A stretch of DNA of 35,743 nt from Bacteroidales bacterium M8 (GCA_001689495.1 LUJS01000032.1:1-35743), one strand, 5' to 3'; shown: positions 6,030 to 13,824, numbered from the stretch's first letter. Notes: generated from the sequence alone by a model not told the origin. Numbers and translations: made by a program.

Positions 6030-6623
6030 TCACCTCATCGGCTGCTTGGCGATGAGGCCGTCTTGGCCGGTCTCCCAACGGTCCAGCTTCCTGTTGGCCA
6101 CGGAGTCGTTGGACAGGGCCTTGCCCTCGTCGTTCCAAGTGCTGAATTCGACGGCATCCTCCACGACGCGGCCATCGCGATACCTGTATGTCATCACGAA
6201 TCCTGTGCCGGTGTTGCACATCACGCAGACAAGTTCGCCGTCATGAACGAAGAAGTCAGAGTGTCCGCCGTCCCCCTCGTATATCTTCCTGACATTTCCG
6301 CCGCCATCGCTGGTGTAGGCCCGCAAGGTCATGTCGGCCTCGCAAGTCCCGGTCAGCGTCCACAACTCGGGGACACTGTCGCCGGTCACGTCGAATAGGA
6401 AATAGTCGGCGGAAAAGCCTATCTCTTTGCTACCCGACGACAGGATGGTGTCGACAACCTCCCTATATATCATCGGGATGGAATCAACGGCCTCCCCCAC
6501 CCCGTCATCGGCGGCGACGTCGCACTCCGTGGCGTCGTTGATTCGGTTGTTGTCCGAGTCACCGGCCACACATCCGGCAAATCCGAACGCCAGAATCATT
6601 ATAATCAAGCAAATACGATTCAT
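6030..6623 (-). CDS. Lipoprotein with DxTGDxxPEL calcium-type loop
   Basis: A 197-residue protein. The start is placed at the ATG at 6623 (MNRICLIIMI), since the longer frame begins with a TTG. A hydrophobic signal ends in the lipobox FAGC, followed by acidic residues (VAGDSDNN), a pattern compatible with outer-surface export in Bacteroidota. The motif FDVTGDSVPELW resembles the Ca-binding loop of FG-GAP-like domains. Function unknown. An AAGGA-like sequence lies about 11 nt before the start. It follows the 107-residue unknown gene by 22 bp, so they are probably co-transcribed. Confidence 0.75.
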   Translation of the reverse strand: MNRICLIIMILAFGFAGCVAGDSDNNRINDATECDVAADDGVGEAVDSIPMIYREVVDTILSSGSKEIGFSADYFLFDVTGDSVPELWTLTGTCEADMTLRAYTSDGGGNVRKIYEGDGGHSDFFVHDGELVCVMCNTGTGFVMTYRYRDGRVVEDAVEFSTWNDEGKALSNDSVANRKLDRWETGQDGLIAKQPMR

Positions 6624-6645
6624 AAACAATTATCCTTAAAGTTGT

Positions 6646-6969
6646 TCACTCCCACGACGAAGCCATAGGCTCGATCCACGTTCCGTCGCGGCCGCGCAGC
6701 CCCTGCCACTTTTCGCGCAGGGTCTCCATGCCTTGGTAACCCTCCTCGGGGTCGCGCCATTCCTTGGTCTTGTCTGAATAGCCCCAGACCCTGACGGCAT
6801 CGGCCTCGGGCTCGTATCGGGCATAAAAGCATGCGAACCCCACTGACTGACGTGGAGTCACCGGGTCGCACAGCTTGCGCCTCGACCTCATCTCGATCAC
6901 AGCCCTCTCGCCCCCGAGCGCCCTGACCGCATCAAATATCCCGCCCCAAGAGTACTTCGCACAGTTCAT
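6646..6969 (-). CDS. Hypothetical protein, 107 residues
   Basis: I do not recognise this protein. It has no signal peptide or membrane segment and is rich in Trp, Arg and Glu (VWGYSDKTKEWRDPEEGYQG; ending WIEPMASSWE). The composition suggests a soluble cytoplasmic protein. It lies 22 bp upstream of the lipoprotein gene and 71 bp downstream of the WG-repeat-like gene on the same strand. Codon use resembles its neighbours, which supports a real gene. Confidence 0.6.
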   Translation of the reverse strand: MNCAKYSWGGIFDAVRALGGERAVIEMRSRRKLCDPVTPRQSVGFACFYARYEPEADAVRVWGYSDKTKEWRDPEEGYQGMETLREKWQGLRGRDGTWIEPMASSWE

Positions 6970-7040
6970 AAGAACAAATAGATATTGACTGATATTATCA
7001 TAGAGCGCCCGAAAGCCGCATATCTATCAGAGGTAAAGAC

Positions 7041-7832
7041 TCAAACTTTACCGCCACGGGTATCTGCTTCAGACTGAAGCATATCCATATCACCGACCTC
7101 GAGGCCGTCATGACCGAGGATTATCCATGCACCGTTGCGCTCGGCCCTGAAACAGTCGGTATTGCAGATTGGCAGGATATTGTCATACAGACACTCACAG
7201 CATCGGCGGAAACCGACAATATCAAACAATCCATACCTGCCGTTTTCGGCTATCAGGCATAGCCTTTTGTCTATTGTCGTGCGTGATGAATACTGATAGC
7301 AACCGCCGAAATAATCATATCCGTAAAAGTTGTCATACCTTTCTGACAATTCATTATTTTCGGCATTATAAAACCTGATGCCGCCATCGGTCAGACAGAC
7401 AAATATGTAATCCTGTCTTGGAATGATCGCCACAAATTCTCCTGTCAGAATCACGTTGCCGTCATAATCATACAAAGTGCTTTCATTCCGAAAGGTCAGA
7501 CTGTAGAACCTGTCGGAGGTACAACCGTTTGCCAACATGAGAAACTCGGACGGGATTTTGGTCGCATTCCACACATCATTGCCGACACAGGCAATCTTGC
7601 AGCCATTTGCGTACATTGCAGCCGAATCGACCTGAAATATCGCACTGTGGCCACGTGCCGATGCAATATCCTCGGCACAATCAAAATTTGCATAGAGAGT
7701 CACGGGATTGCCGTTACCGGCCGTGACACCTTTATCAATCATTGTCCCGGCCTCATTTCCCGGGACAATGAAATATAGACAGGGCGGGATGCCTAAAGTC
7801 TTCATGCCAGATGTATTCCTGTTACTCTCCAT
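7041..7832 (-). CDS. WG-repeat-like protein, 263 residues
   Basis: The C-terminal half contains strands of the WG-repeat pattern, in which a short sheet reads ENGRYGLFDIVG...YDNILPI and then ERNGAWIILGHDG. Weaker copies lie further upstream (STLYDYDGNVILTGEF). Such beta-rich repeats usually mediate protein contacts and have no known enzyme activity. No signal peptide is visible, although the start could be at residue 1 or at Met10. The gene begins 9 bp after the stop of the lipoprotein gene, so it is in the same operon. It is AT-richer than the region around it. Function unknown. Confidence 0.65.
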   Translation of the reverse strand: MESNRNTSGMKTLGIPPCLYFIVPGNEAGTMIDKGVTAGNGNPVTLYANFDCAEDIASARGHSAIFQVDSAAMYANGCKIACVGNDVWNATKIPSEFLMLANGCTSDRFYSLTFRNESTLYDYDGNVILTGEFVAIIPRQDYIFVCLTDGGIRFYNAENNELSERYDNFYGYDYFGGCYQYSSRTTIDKRLCLIAENGRYGLFDIVGFRRCCECLYDNILPICNTDCFRAERNGAWIILGHDGLEVGDMDMLQSEADTRGGKV

Positions 7833-7841
7833 GAGGTCTGA

Positions 7842-8342
7842 TTATTCCAAAGCGACAAGCTTTATCGAACCGGTCCTGTTGTAGATGAACTGATCTGTTT
7901 CGTAGTGGGTTGCACCCTTTATCTCCATGCCGGCCTTGAAGTTGGAAGGCACGGTCCATGCAAACGAAGGATTCGCTACAGTAGCTTTTTTGCTGCTGTT
8001 ATCCGGCAGGACGAAATAAGCCTCCGTCTCCTCGGGACAAGAAGGCTTGAAGGTCACCACGACCTCATCGCCGGGACGTACCGGCAACTCGTTGCTATGG
8101 CAGGTGCCGCTGACAGTAGTAGTCTCGCCGTTAACGGTGACATTCACAGTCCAGTTCACCGTTATTACCGGACCTCCGGCAGTTGCGCTCAACTCCTTGT
8201 CGCCAACCGTGTTGACCGCTGAGAAATCAAAGTCATTGGAGTTGATGGTCATTCTTGAATCATCATCATCACCACCGCAGCCATAAAGGCCAACAGATAC
8301 CAAGACCACAAAAAGGGTGCTAAGAATTGTTTTGATTTTCAT
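7842..8342 (-). CDS. Surface lipoprotein, 166 residues
   Basis: The signal peptide MKIKTILSTLFVVLVSVGLYGC ends in a lipobox. The Cys is followed by GGDDDDS, the acidic pattern known as a lipoprotein export signal for the outer face of Bacteroidota cells. The mature part is beta-rich with Ig-like character (VITVNWTVNVTVNGETTTVSG, VRPGDEVVVTFKP). No enzymatic motif is seen. It shares a near-identical 18-bp element just upstream of its start with the small protein gene before it. Confidence 0.8.
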   Translation of the reverse strand: MKIKTILSTLFVVLVSVGLYGCGGDDDDSRMTINSNDFDFSAVNTVGDKELSATAGGPVITVNWTVNVTVNGETTTVSGTCHSNELPVRPGDEVVVTFKPSCPEETEAYFVLPDNSSKKATVANPSFAWTVPSNFKAGMEIKGATHYETDQFIYNRTGSIKLVALE

Positions 8343-8358
8343 TTGAATAATGCACTCA

Positions 8359-8376
8359 TTCGTGTCGTGCGCAACT
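8359..8376 (-). repeat. 18-bp 5'-leader element, copy A
   Basis: The minus-strand sequence AGTTGCGCACGACACGAA ends 16 bp before the start codon of the lipoprotein gene. It matches copy B (8668-8685) at 16 of 18 positions. Confidence 0.5.
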
Positions 8377-8391
8377 CAATGATTAAGGAAA

Positions 8392-8652
8392 TTACCTATG
8401 ACTGTTTTTGTGGTGGCTGCATTTGCGGCAGTATGACTTCTGCCATTCCTTTCCGTTGGTGACGGGTGCGAATCCCGTGCAGTCACATCCGACGGTGCCG
8501 GTGCAATGCTTGCCTTGGGCCGAGGCGTGGGTATGGATGAGGATTTTCGTGTCGCTTGCCGCAGACGGGGTGACAGATACAGCGAGAGCGGCGAATCCGA
8601 TGGCTGCCGAAGAGACGGCGATAAGCGCGAGCGTGATGAGTTTCTTCTTCAT
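8392..8652 (-). CDS. Small secreted Cys/His-rich protein, 86 residues
   Basis: Residues 1-32 are a signal peptide (MKKKLITLALIAVSSAAIGF, cleavage near SAAS). The mature ~54 residues carry HCTGTVGCDCTGF, then about 15 residues, then YCRKCSHHKNSHR. The CxC...CxxCxHH...H spacing looks like a small zinc-binding knuckle. I do not know its function. Small exported proteins of this type are common in Bacteroidales. It is the first gene of the minus-strand run and lies 49 bp upstream of the lipoprotein gene. Confidence 0.65.
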   Translation of the reverse strand: MKKKLITLALIAVSSAAIGFAALAVSVTPSAASDTKILIHTHASAQGKHCTGTVGCDCTGFAPVTNGKEWQKSYCRKCSHHKNSHR

Positions 8653-8667
8653 TGTGATTTACCCTGT

Positions 8668-8685
8668 TTCGTGTCGGGCACAACT
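8668..8685 (-). repeat. 18-bp 5'-leader element, copy B
   Basis: The minus-strand sequence AGTTGTGCCCGACACGAA ends 15 bp before the start codon of the small secreted protein. It occupies the same position as copy A does before the next gene. Confidence 0.5.
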
Positions 8686-8809
8686 GTCGGTAGTTACTTG
8701 TTATACCCCTTTATGACGAAAGAGGAGATTTTGTAACCCACCGCCCCGGACTTTTTTTCAATTACAAGACTTTCGGTCGTCAGGTAGGGCTGGTTTGGAG
8801 GATTTTGGT

Positions 8810-8817
8810 TAATTTTG
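8810..8817 (+). promoter_or_regulatory. -7 box; likely leaderless mRNA
   Basis: TAATTTTG ends 5 bp before the ATG at 8823. The transcription start would therefore fall on or next to the start codon. No clear -33 is seen. Confidence 0.55.
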
Positions 8818-8822
8818 CAGTT

Positions 8823-10487
8823 ATGAACTGGATTGAAAGTCTTTTTTTCGACCATACGCCGTTGCAGGCGGTAATCGTGATGTCGATAATCATCGCCGTG
8901 GGTCTCGGTCTCGGAAAAATCAAGGTCGGCGGGGTCAGCCTCGGCGTGACATTCGTTTTTTTCGTCGGCATCCTTGCCGGCCACTTGGGGCTGGACATTG
9001 ATCCCGCCATGCTGTCCTATGCCCAGAGTTTCGGGCTCGTGCTGTTTGTCTACGAGCTGGGACTCAAGGTCGGGCCGGGCTTTTTCAGTTCGTTCCGCAG
9101 CGGTGGCGTGGGCCTGAACCTGCTGGGACTCTGGGTGATACTGCTCGGCACGCTCATGGCCGTGTCGTTCTGCTATATTTTCTCGATACCGATGAGCGAC
9201 ATGATCGGGGTGCTGTGCGGGGCCGTCACCAACACGCCGGCCCTCGGCGCGGCTCAGCAGACCCTCGAGCAGCTCGGCCTCAGCGCACAGGGCGCCGCCC
9301 TCGGGTGTGCCGTGACATATCCGCTCGGGGTCGTAGGCGTGATACTGGCCATGATAGCGGTGCGCAAGTTGTTCGTCAGGCCGTCTGACATCCGTTCGGA
9401 GGGATCGCAGGAGGATGCCGACCACACGTTCGTGGCAGGTTTCAGCGTCGAGAATCCCGGCATAGACGGCCTCCCCGTCAAGGAGGTGGCCAACGCCGCC
9501 AAGGGGCATTTCGTGATAAGCCGCCTGTGGCGCGACGGCACGGTGACCATCCCGTCGGGCGACACCGTGCTCCGCTCTGGCGACCGCCTGCTTGTCGTGA
9601 CCAACGACGACGAACTGCCCGAGCTGCGCATCATATTCGGCCGTCAGGAAGACCGCGACTATAATGCCGCCGACATCGACTGGAACGCGCTCGACTCTGA
9701 CGTGGTGAGCCGGCATGTGGTGATAACCCGACCTGAAATCAACGGCAAGCGGCTCGGCTCGCTGCGCCTGCGCAATAGCTATGACATCAACATATCGCGC
9801 GTCACCCGCGCCGGGGTCAGGCTGCTGGCCACGCCCGGCCTGATACTGCAGCTGGGCGACCGCCTCACCATCGTGGGCGAGCAGAAGGCCATCGACGCCG
9901 TGTCGAAACTGCTGGGCAACACCGAGGCCACCCTGCGCGACCCCAACCTCGCGGTCATCTTCATCGGCATGGTGCTGGGCCTCGTCGTCGGCTCGATACC
10001 CATAGCGATACCCGGCATCTCGATGCCCGTCAAGCTGGGTCTGGCCGGTGGACCGATGATAGTGGGCATACTGCTGGGACGTTTCGGCCCGCGGCTGCAT
10101 CTGGTCACCTATACCACGCGGTCGGCCAACCTGATGCTGCGCGGCATAGGCCTGAGCCTGTATCTGGCATGTCTGGGTCTGCAGTCGGGCGCCGGATTCT
10201 TCGACACCATCATGCGTGCCGACGGCCTTATGTGGATAGGGCTCGGATTCCTCATCACCATAGTGCCGGTGCTGGTCATGGCCGCATGGTCGGTGCGCCG
10301 CAGCGGCATCGACTTCGGGTCGGCCTGCGGCATGGCGTGCGGCGCGATGGCCAACCCGATGGCGCTGAACTATGCCAACGACACCCTGCCCGGCGACAAT
10401 GCCGCGGTGGCATACGCCACGGTCTACCCATTGGGCATGTTCGTGCGCGTGCTGCTGTCGCAGATACTCGTGCTCGTATTTGTCTGA
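8823..10487 (+). CDS. AspT/YidE-family transporter with two RCK_C domains
   Basis: A 554-residue inner-membrane protein. The layout is diagnostic for the aspartate:alanine antiporter-type YidE family: about five N-terminal membrane helices (GLGLGKIKVGGVSLGVTFVF), a central soluble part with two tandem RCK_C/TrkA-C domains (about 205-285 and 290-375; GDTVLRSGDRLLVVT and PGLILQLGDRLTIVG), then five or six C-terminal helices. The two halves repeat the motifs GAVTNTPALGAA and GAMANPMALNYA. The substrate is unknown; RCK_C domains usually sense nucleotides or ions. The start is placed at 8823 (MNWIESLFFD), since the longer frame begins with TTG inside the promoter. It ends 5 bp from the convergent exchanger. 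Confidence 0.9.
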   Translation: MNWIESLFFDHTPLQAVIVMSIIIAVGLGLGKIKVGGVSLGVTFVFFVGILAGHLGLDIDPAMLSYAQSFGLVLFVYELGLKVGPGFFSSFRSGGVGLNLLGLWVILLGTLMAVSFCYIFSIPMSDMIGVLCGAVTNTPALGAAQQTLEQLGLSAQGAALGCAVTYPLGVVGVILAMIAVRKLFVRPSDIRSEGSQEDADHTFVAGFSVENPGIDGLPVKEVANAAKGHFVISRLWRDGTVTIPSGDTVLRSGDRLLVVTNDDELPELRIIFGRQEDRDYNAADIDWNALDSDVVSRHVVITRPEINGKRLGSLRLRNSYDINISRVTRAGVRLLATPGLILQLGDRLTIVGEQKAIDAVSKLLGNTEATLRDPNLAVIFIGMVLGLVVGSIPIAIPGISMPVKLGLAGGPMIVGILLGRFGPRLHLVTYTTRSANLMLRGIGLSLYLACLGLQSGAGFFDTIMRADGLMWIGLGFLITIVPVLVMAAWSVRRSGIDFGSACGMACGAMANPMALNYANDTLPGDNAAVAYATVYPLGMFVRVLLSQILVLVFV

Positions 10488-10492
10488 CGGGG

Positions 10493-11461
10493 CTAAATCC
10501 TCGCCACCAGCACGGCCACGTAGGCCACATAGCACAGCGTCAGGATGCCGCCCTCGACACGGGTTATGCAGTGTTTCCTGAAGAACCATCCGAAGATATA
10601 GAAAAGCACCGATGCCCCCACCAGCGTCAGCAGGTCGAAGTTGCCTATCGTCCCGAACGGCAGCGGCGCCACGGTGGCCGAGAGGCCCAGCACAAGCAGC
10701 ACGTTGAATATGTTGCTGCCTATCACGTTGCCTATGGCCAGTCCGGGCTGCCCCTTGAGCGCGGCCACTATCGAGGTGGCGAGCTCGGGCAGCGACGTGC
10801 CGCCGGCCACGATGGTCAGGCCTATTATCTCCTCGCTGATACCGAGCTTCTCGGCTATGCCCGACGCGCCGTCCACAAACTTGTCGCCGCCCCACACCAG
10901 CATCGCCAGACCGGCCACCACATAGATTATTGCCTTGAGCACCGGCATCTCGGGGCCCGGCTTACCGCCCTGAGCATCCGCCAGATCGGGATTCTTGGCG
11001 CTTGCGAAAGTATAGCGCATGAAGAGCAGGAAGAATATCAACAGGAAGATGCCGCTCACCCTCGACACCTCGTTGACGCCGTTGCCATCGAGCCATCCGC
11101 TGTTGCCGAGAATCAGCATCACCACCGACGAGAGTATCACCATCGGAATCTCGTTTGACAGCACGCTGCGGTCTACCGTTATCGGCCTGACCAGCGCGGT
11201 GACGCCGATTATCAGGAGTATGTTCAGGATATTGCTGCCAACGACATTGCCCACGGCCAGAGGCGCGCTGCCGTGCATGGCGGCCAGCACAGAGATGACC
11301 AGCTCGGGGGTCGACGTGCCGAATGCCACGACCGTCAGTCCGATAATCAGCTCGCTGATGCCCATGCGCTTGGCTATGGCAGACGAACCGTCGGTCAGCG
11401 CGTTGGCACCGACCAGAATCAACACAAGCCCTGCGACGAGCCATACAATATCCATTATCAT
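10493..11461 (-). CDS. CaCA-family Na+/Ca2+ exchanger (YrbG-like)
   Basis: A 322-residue protein with ten predicted membrane helices and the two inverted alpha repeats that form the ion path: GTSTPELVISVLA with GNVVGSNILNILLIIG, and GGTSLPELATSIVA with GNVIGSNIFNVLLVLG. Glu in each TPE/PEL motif is the expected cation ligand. The start is placed at 11461; a second Met two residues on is equally possible. An upstream extension to 11581 is hydrophobic but runs through the divergent promoter region and is rejected. Family knowledge: it exports Ca2+ in exchange for Na+ or H+. It converges with the AspT-like gene and diverges from the alpha/beta hydrolase. Confidence 0.92.
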   Translation of the reverse strand: MIMDIVWLVAGLVLILVGANALTDGSSAIAKRMGISELIIGLTVVAFGTSTPELVISVLAAMHGSAPLAVGNVVGSNILNILLIIGVTALVRPITVDRSVLSNEIPMVILSSVVMLILGNSGWLDGNGVNEVSRVSGIFLLIFFLLFMRYTFASAKNPDLADAQGGKPGPEMPVLKAIIYVVAGLAMLVWGGDKFVDGASGIAEKLGISEEIIGLTIVAGGTSLPELATSIVAALKGQPGLAIGNVIGSNIFNVLLVLGLSATVAPLPFGTIGNFDLLTLVGASVLFYIFGWFFRKHCITRVEGGILTLCYVAYVAVLVARI

Positions 11462-11565
11462 ATCACATCGTTTATTCTGTTGGATGACATAATTGAAAAA
11501 CAATACACACATCTCAAATGTTTGTACCAACGCCGTATGCGTCGTGCAGGGCAATCCGAAAATAA

Positions 11566-11594
11566 TGGTATGTCGATTCAAAATACGGGTATTG
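11566..11594 (+). promoter_or_regulatory. AraC-type composite operator, hydrolase gene
   Basis: TGGTATG (11566-11572) and, 21 bp later, GGGTATTG (11587-11594). The first half-site begins 49 bp upstream of the -7 box at 11615. The second half-site overlaps the -33 TTG. Confidence 0.55.
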
Positions 11595-11622
11595 CACGGG
11601 GCGCCGACAGGCAGTAAATTTG
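11592..11622 (+). promoter_or_regulatory. Hydrolase promoter
   Basis: TTG (11592-11594), a 20-bp spacer, and TAAATTTG (11615-11622). The ATG follows 4 bp after the -7 box, so the mRNA is probably leaderless. Confidence 0.7.
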
Positions 11623-11626
11623 CACC

Positions 11627-12691
11627 ATGAAAAGGACATTACTCTCCGCCGCCATACTGAGCGGAATATTGACAGCAAATTCACAGGTTATGGACAACAC
11701 TGACACATCGCTCGCTCCCGTCGAGCAGCTCGCACTCGTAGCCGAGTGGGACAAGACTTTCCCCAAGAGTGACAAGGTAAACCACCGCAAGGTCACGTTC
11801 GTAAACCGCTACGGCATAACGCTCGCAGCCGACATATATACCCCCAAGGAGGCCACCGGCCCCCTCGCGGCCATCGCCGTCAGCGGCCCGTTCGGGGCGG
11901 TCAAGGAACAATGCTCGGGCCTGTATGCCCAGCAGCTTGCCGAACGCGGATTCCTCACCATCGCCTTCGATCCCTCGTTTACCGGCGAGTCGGGCGGCAT
12001 GCCTCGTCGCGTGGCCTCGCCCGACATCAACACCGAGGATTTCAGTGCCGCCGTCGACTTCCTGTCGGTGCAGCCCGATGTTGACCCTGATAAAATCGGC
12101 ATACTCGGCATCTGCGGCTGGGGCGGATTTGCCATCTCGGCCGCAGCCAACGACCCGCGCATCAAGGCATCGGTCGCATCGACCATGTACGATATGTGCC
12201 GCGTCACCTCGAACGGATATTTCGACGCCAACGACTCGGCCTCGGCACGCAACGATATGAAGAGGCAGATGGCTGCACAGCGCACCCAAGACTATCGCAA
12301 CGGCCACTACTCGCGCGGCGGCGGCGTGGTCGATCCCCTGCCCGACGACGCCCCCGAATTCGTGAAACGCTATCACGCCTATTACAAGACATCCCGCGGA
12401 TTCCACCCCCGCAGCGGCAACTCGACCGACGGTTGGAACGTGACGTCGTCGTTCCCCTTCGTCAACTTCACCCTCCTCGACCGCGCCTCCGAGATCGAGA
12501 ACGCCGTCATGGTGCTCCACGGCGACAAGGCCCACTCGCTCTATTTCGGCAAGGATGCCTTTGCCCGCCTCAAGGGCGACAACAAACAGTTGCTCATAGT
12601 CAACGACGCCGACCACACCGACCTCTACGACAACCTCGAGAAAATCCCCTTCGACGAGATAGCCGCCTTCTACACCGAATATCTCAAGTAA
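11627..12691 (+). CDS. Secreted alpha/beta hydrolase with Cys nucleophile elbow
   Basis: A 354-residue protein with a signal peptide (residues 1-19, MKRTLLSAAILSGILTANS). The alpha/beta hydrolase core shows an oxyanion region (AVSGPFGAVKEQ), the DPSFTGESGG strand, the nucleophile elbow GICGWGG with Cys163 in place of the common Ser, a late HGDKAHS loop and a candidate catalytic His330 in DADHTDLYD. It resembles the YcjY/dienelactone-hydrolase-like group, where Cys elbows occur. The substrate is unknown. It lies upstream of, and convergent with, the second AraC gene. Its promoter carries the shared two-part operator, so AraC control is likely. A bidirectional terminator separates the two genes. 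Confidence 0.85.
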   Translation: MKRTLLSAAILSGILTANSQVMDNTDTSLAPVEQLALVAEWDKTFPKSDKVNHRKVTFVNRYGITLAADIYTPKEATGPLAAIAVSGPFGAVKEQCSGLYAQQLAERGFLTIAFDPSFTGESGGMPRRVASPDINTEDFSAAVDFLSVQPDVDPDKIGILGICGWGGFAISAAANDPRIKASVASTMYDMCRVTSNGYFDANDSASARNDMKRQMAAQRTQDYRNGHYSRGGGVVDPLPDDAPEFVKRYHAYYKTSRGFHPRSGNSTDGWNVTSSFPFVNFTLLDRASEIENAVMVLHGDKAHSLYFGKDAFARLKGDNKQLLIVNDADHTDLYDNLEKIPFDEIAAFYTEYLK

Positions 12692-12710
12692 TCACCCACA
12701 CGGAACGGAC

Positions 12711-12758
12711 ATAAAAAATCTCCGGCTCAGAGAGAACTCTCAGCCGGAGATTTTTTAT
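12711..12758. terminator. Bidirectional terminator
   Basis: The stem AAAAAATCTCCGGCT pairs with AGCCGGAGATTTTTT around a short loop, extended by GAGAG/CTCTC. The A-tract on one side and T-tract on the other serve both convergent genes. Confidence 0.9.
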
Positions 12759-12769
12759 GTATCCGTATC

Positions 12770-13675
12770 TCAGTTTATCCGGGCCTTGCGATATTCGGTG
12801 GGGCTCTGGCCGGTCATGCGCTTGAACAAGCGGGTGAAGTGCTGGGGATACTGAAACCCGAGATCGTATGCTATGATGCTGATGTCGTCGGCCGTAGACA
12901 CCAGACGCTGGCTGGCCACGGTGATGACGTGCCTCGAGATGGTCTCCTGTGCGGTGACGCCGGTCTCTTTCTTGACGAGATCGCCGAAATATCCGGGGGT
13001 CAGGTTGGCCTTCTCGGCAAAATACGCCACGTTGGGCACGCTGTCGCAGTGGCCCGGGCCATAATATTCGCGCAGCTGTCGCTCGAAGGCGGCGACGATG
13101 TCTGAGTTCACCTTGTGGCGGGTTATGAACTGGCGGTCATAGAAGCGGTCGACATACTCGAGCAGCACGAGTATGTTGGCTGAGATGACCGATGCCGAAT
13201 GGTGGTCTACGGGGTGCTTCAGCTCGTTTGCAATCTTGCCGACGCACTCCTCGAAGATGGCCCTCTCGGTCTCGGAGAGGTGTAGGGCCTCGCGCTGCGA
13301 GTAGTCGAAGAACCGGTACTGGTGTATCCTGTCGCCCAACGGAGTGCCATAGAATATGTCGGGGTGAAACAGCAGTCCGATGGCATCGGGCGCAAGCTCC
13401 TCCTGCTTCATCTCCACCCCTATTATCTGGCCGGGCGAGAAACTCGTCACCGTCCCCTCCTGATAGTCGTATGCCTCGCGGCCATAGAGCACGCGGCAGT
13501 TGTCGTTGTTCTTCAGATACAAGGCATACACGCCATACTCCATCCTCACGTTATTGACTCTCTTGGTGGCATTCTTGAGGTCTATCACCGATACGAGCGG
13601 ATGATAGGTGGGCAGGCCATAGAGTTTGTTATAGTCGTCGATGGATGCGAGTCTTACAAGTCTTTTGTCGTTCAT
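12770..13675 (-). CDS. AraC-family transcriptional regulator (AraC-2)
   Basis: A 301-residue paralogue of AraC-1. The N-terminal ~170 residues form the sensing domain (YHPLVSVIDLKN, YDYQEGTVTSFSPGQ, LLFHPDIFYGTPLG). The C-terminal ~110 residues carry two helix-turn-helices, with LTPGYFGDLVKKETGVT and the signature IAYDLGFQYPQHFTRLFKRMTGQSPTEYRK. It is flanked by the hydrolase gene (convergent) and the acetyltransferase gene (divergent), both with the same operator layout. The simplest inference is that it controls them. Its own promoter overlaps two TGGTA sequences on the minus strand, suggesting autorepression. The inducer is unknown. Confidence 0.9.
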   Translation of the reverse strand: MNDKRLVRLASIDDYNKLYGLPTYHPLVSVIDLKNATKRVNNVRMEYGVYALYLKNNDNCRVLYGREAYDYQEGTVTSFSPGQIIGVEMKQEELAPDAIGLLFHPDIFYGTPLGDRIHQYRFFDYSQREALHLSETERAIFEECVGKIANELKHPVDHHSASVISANILVLLEYVDRFYDRQFITRHKVNSDIVAAFERQLREYYGPGHCDSVPNVAYFAEKANLTPGYFGDLVKKETGVTAQETISRHVITVASQRLVSTADDISIIAYDLGFQYPQHFTRLFKRMTGQSPTEYRKARIN

Positions 13676-13699
13676 CTCTGTGTACGGTTAAGATTCATG

Positions 13700-13726
13700 C
13701 AAATTTACCACAAAAAAACCATACCA
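13700..13726 (-). promoter_or_regulatory. AraC-2 promoter with overlapping TGGTA sites
   Basis: On the minus strand the -7 box TAAATTTG is at 13707-13700. TGGTATGG (13726-13719) and TGGTAAAT (13710-13703) lie in direct repeat 16 bp apart, the second running into the -7 box. This differs from the 21-bp spacing at the other promoters and would suit repression. Confidence 0.4.
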
Positions 13727-13746
13727 CGGGCATGTGTCACGAGCAT

Positions 13747-13775
13747 TGGTATGCTTTTTCAGAATTGTGGTAACC
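13747..13775 (+). promoter_or_regulatory. AraC-type composite operator, acetyltransferase gene
   Basis: TGGTATG (13747-13753) and, 21 bp later, TGGTAACC (13768-13775). The first half-site begins 49 bp upstream of the -7 box at 13796. Confidence 0.55.
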
Positions 13776-13795
13776 GCCGCGTGCCCCGATGTCAG

Positions 13796-13803
13796 TAACT
13801 TTG
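13796..13803 (+). promoter_or_regulatory. -7 box of acetyltransferase gene
   Basis: TAACTTTG, 21 bp before the ATG. No TTG is found 19-21 bp upstream, again in keeping with activator dependence. Confidence 0.55.
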
Positions 13804-13824
13804 CAACACAAGAACAGACACAAC

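Noticed and set aside
8694..10895. 733-residue minus-strand ORF
   Set aside because: A low-complexity shadow of the AspT-like gene and exchanger, rich in His, Arg and Gln as expected from antisense GC-rich codons.
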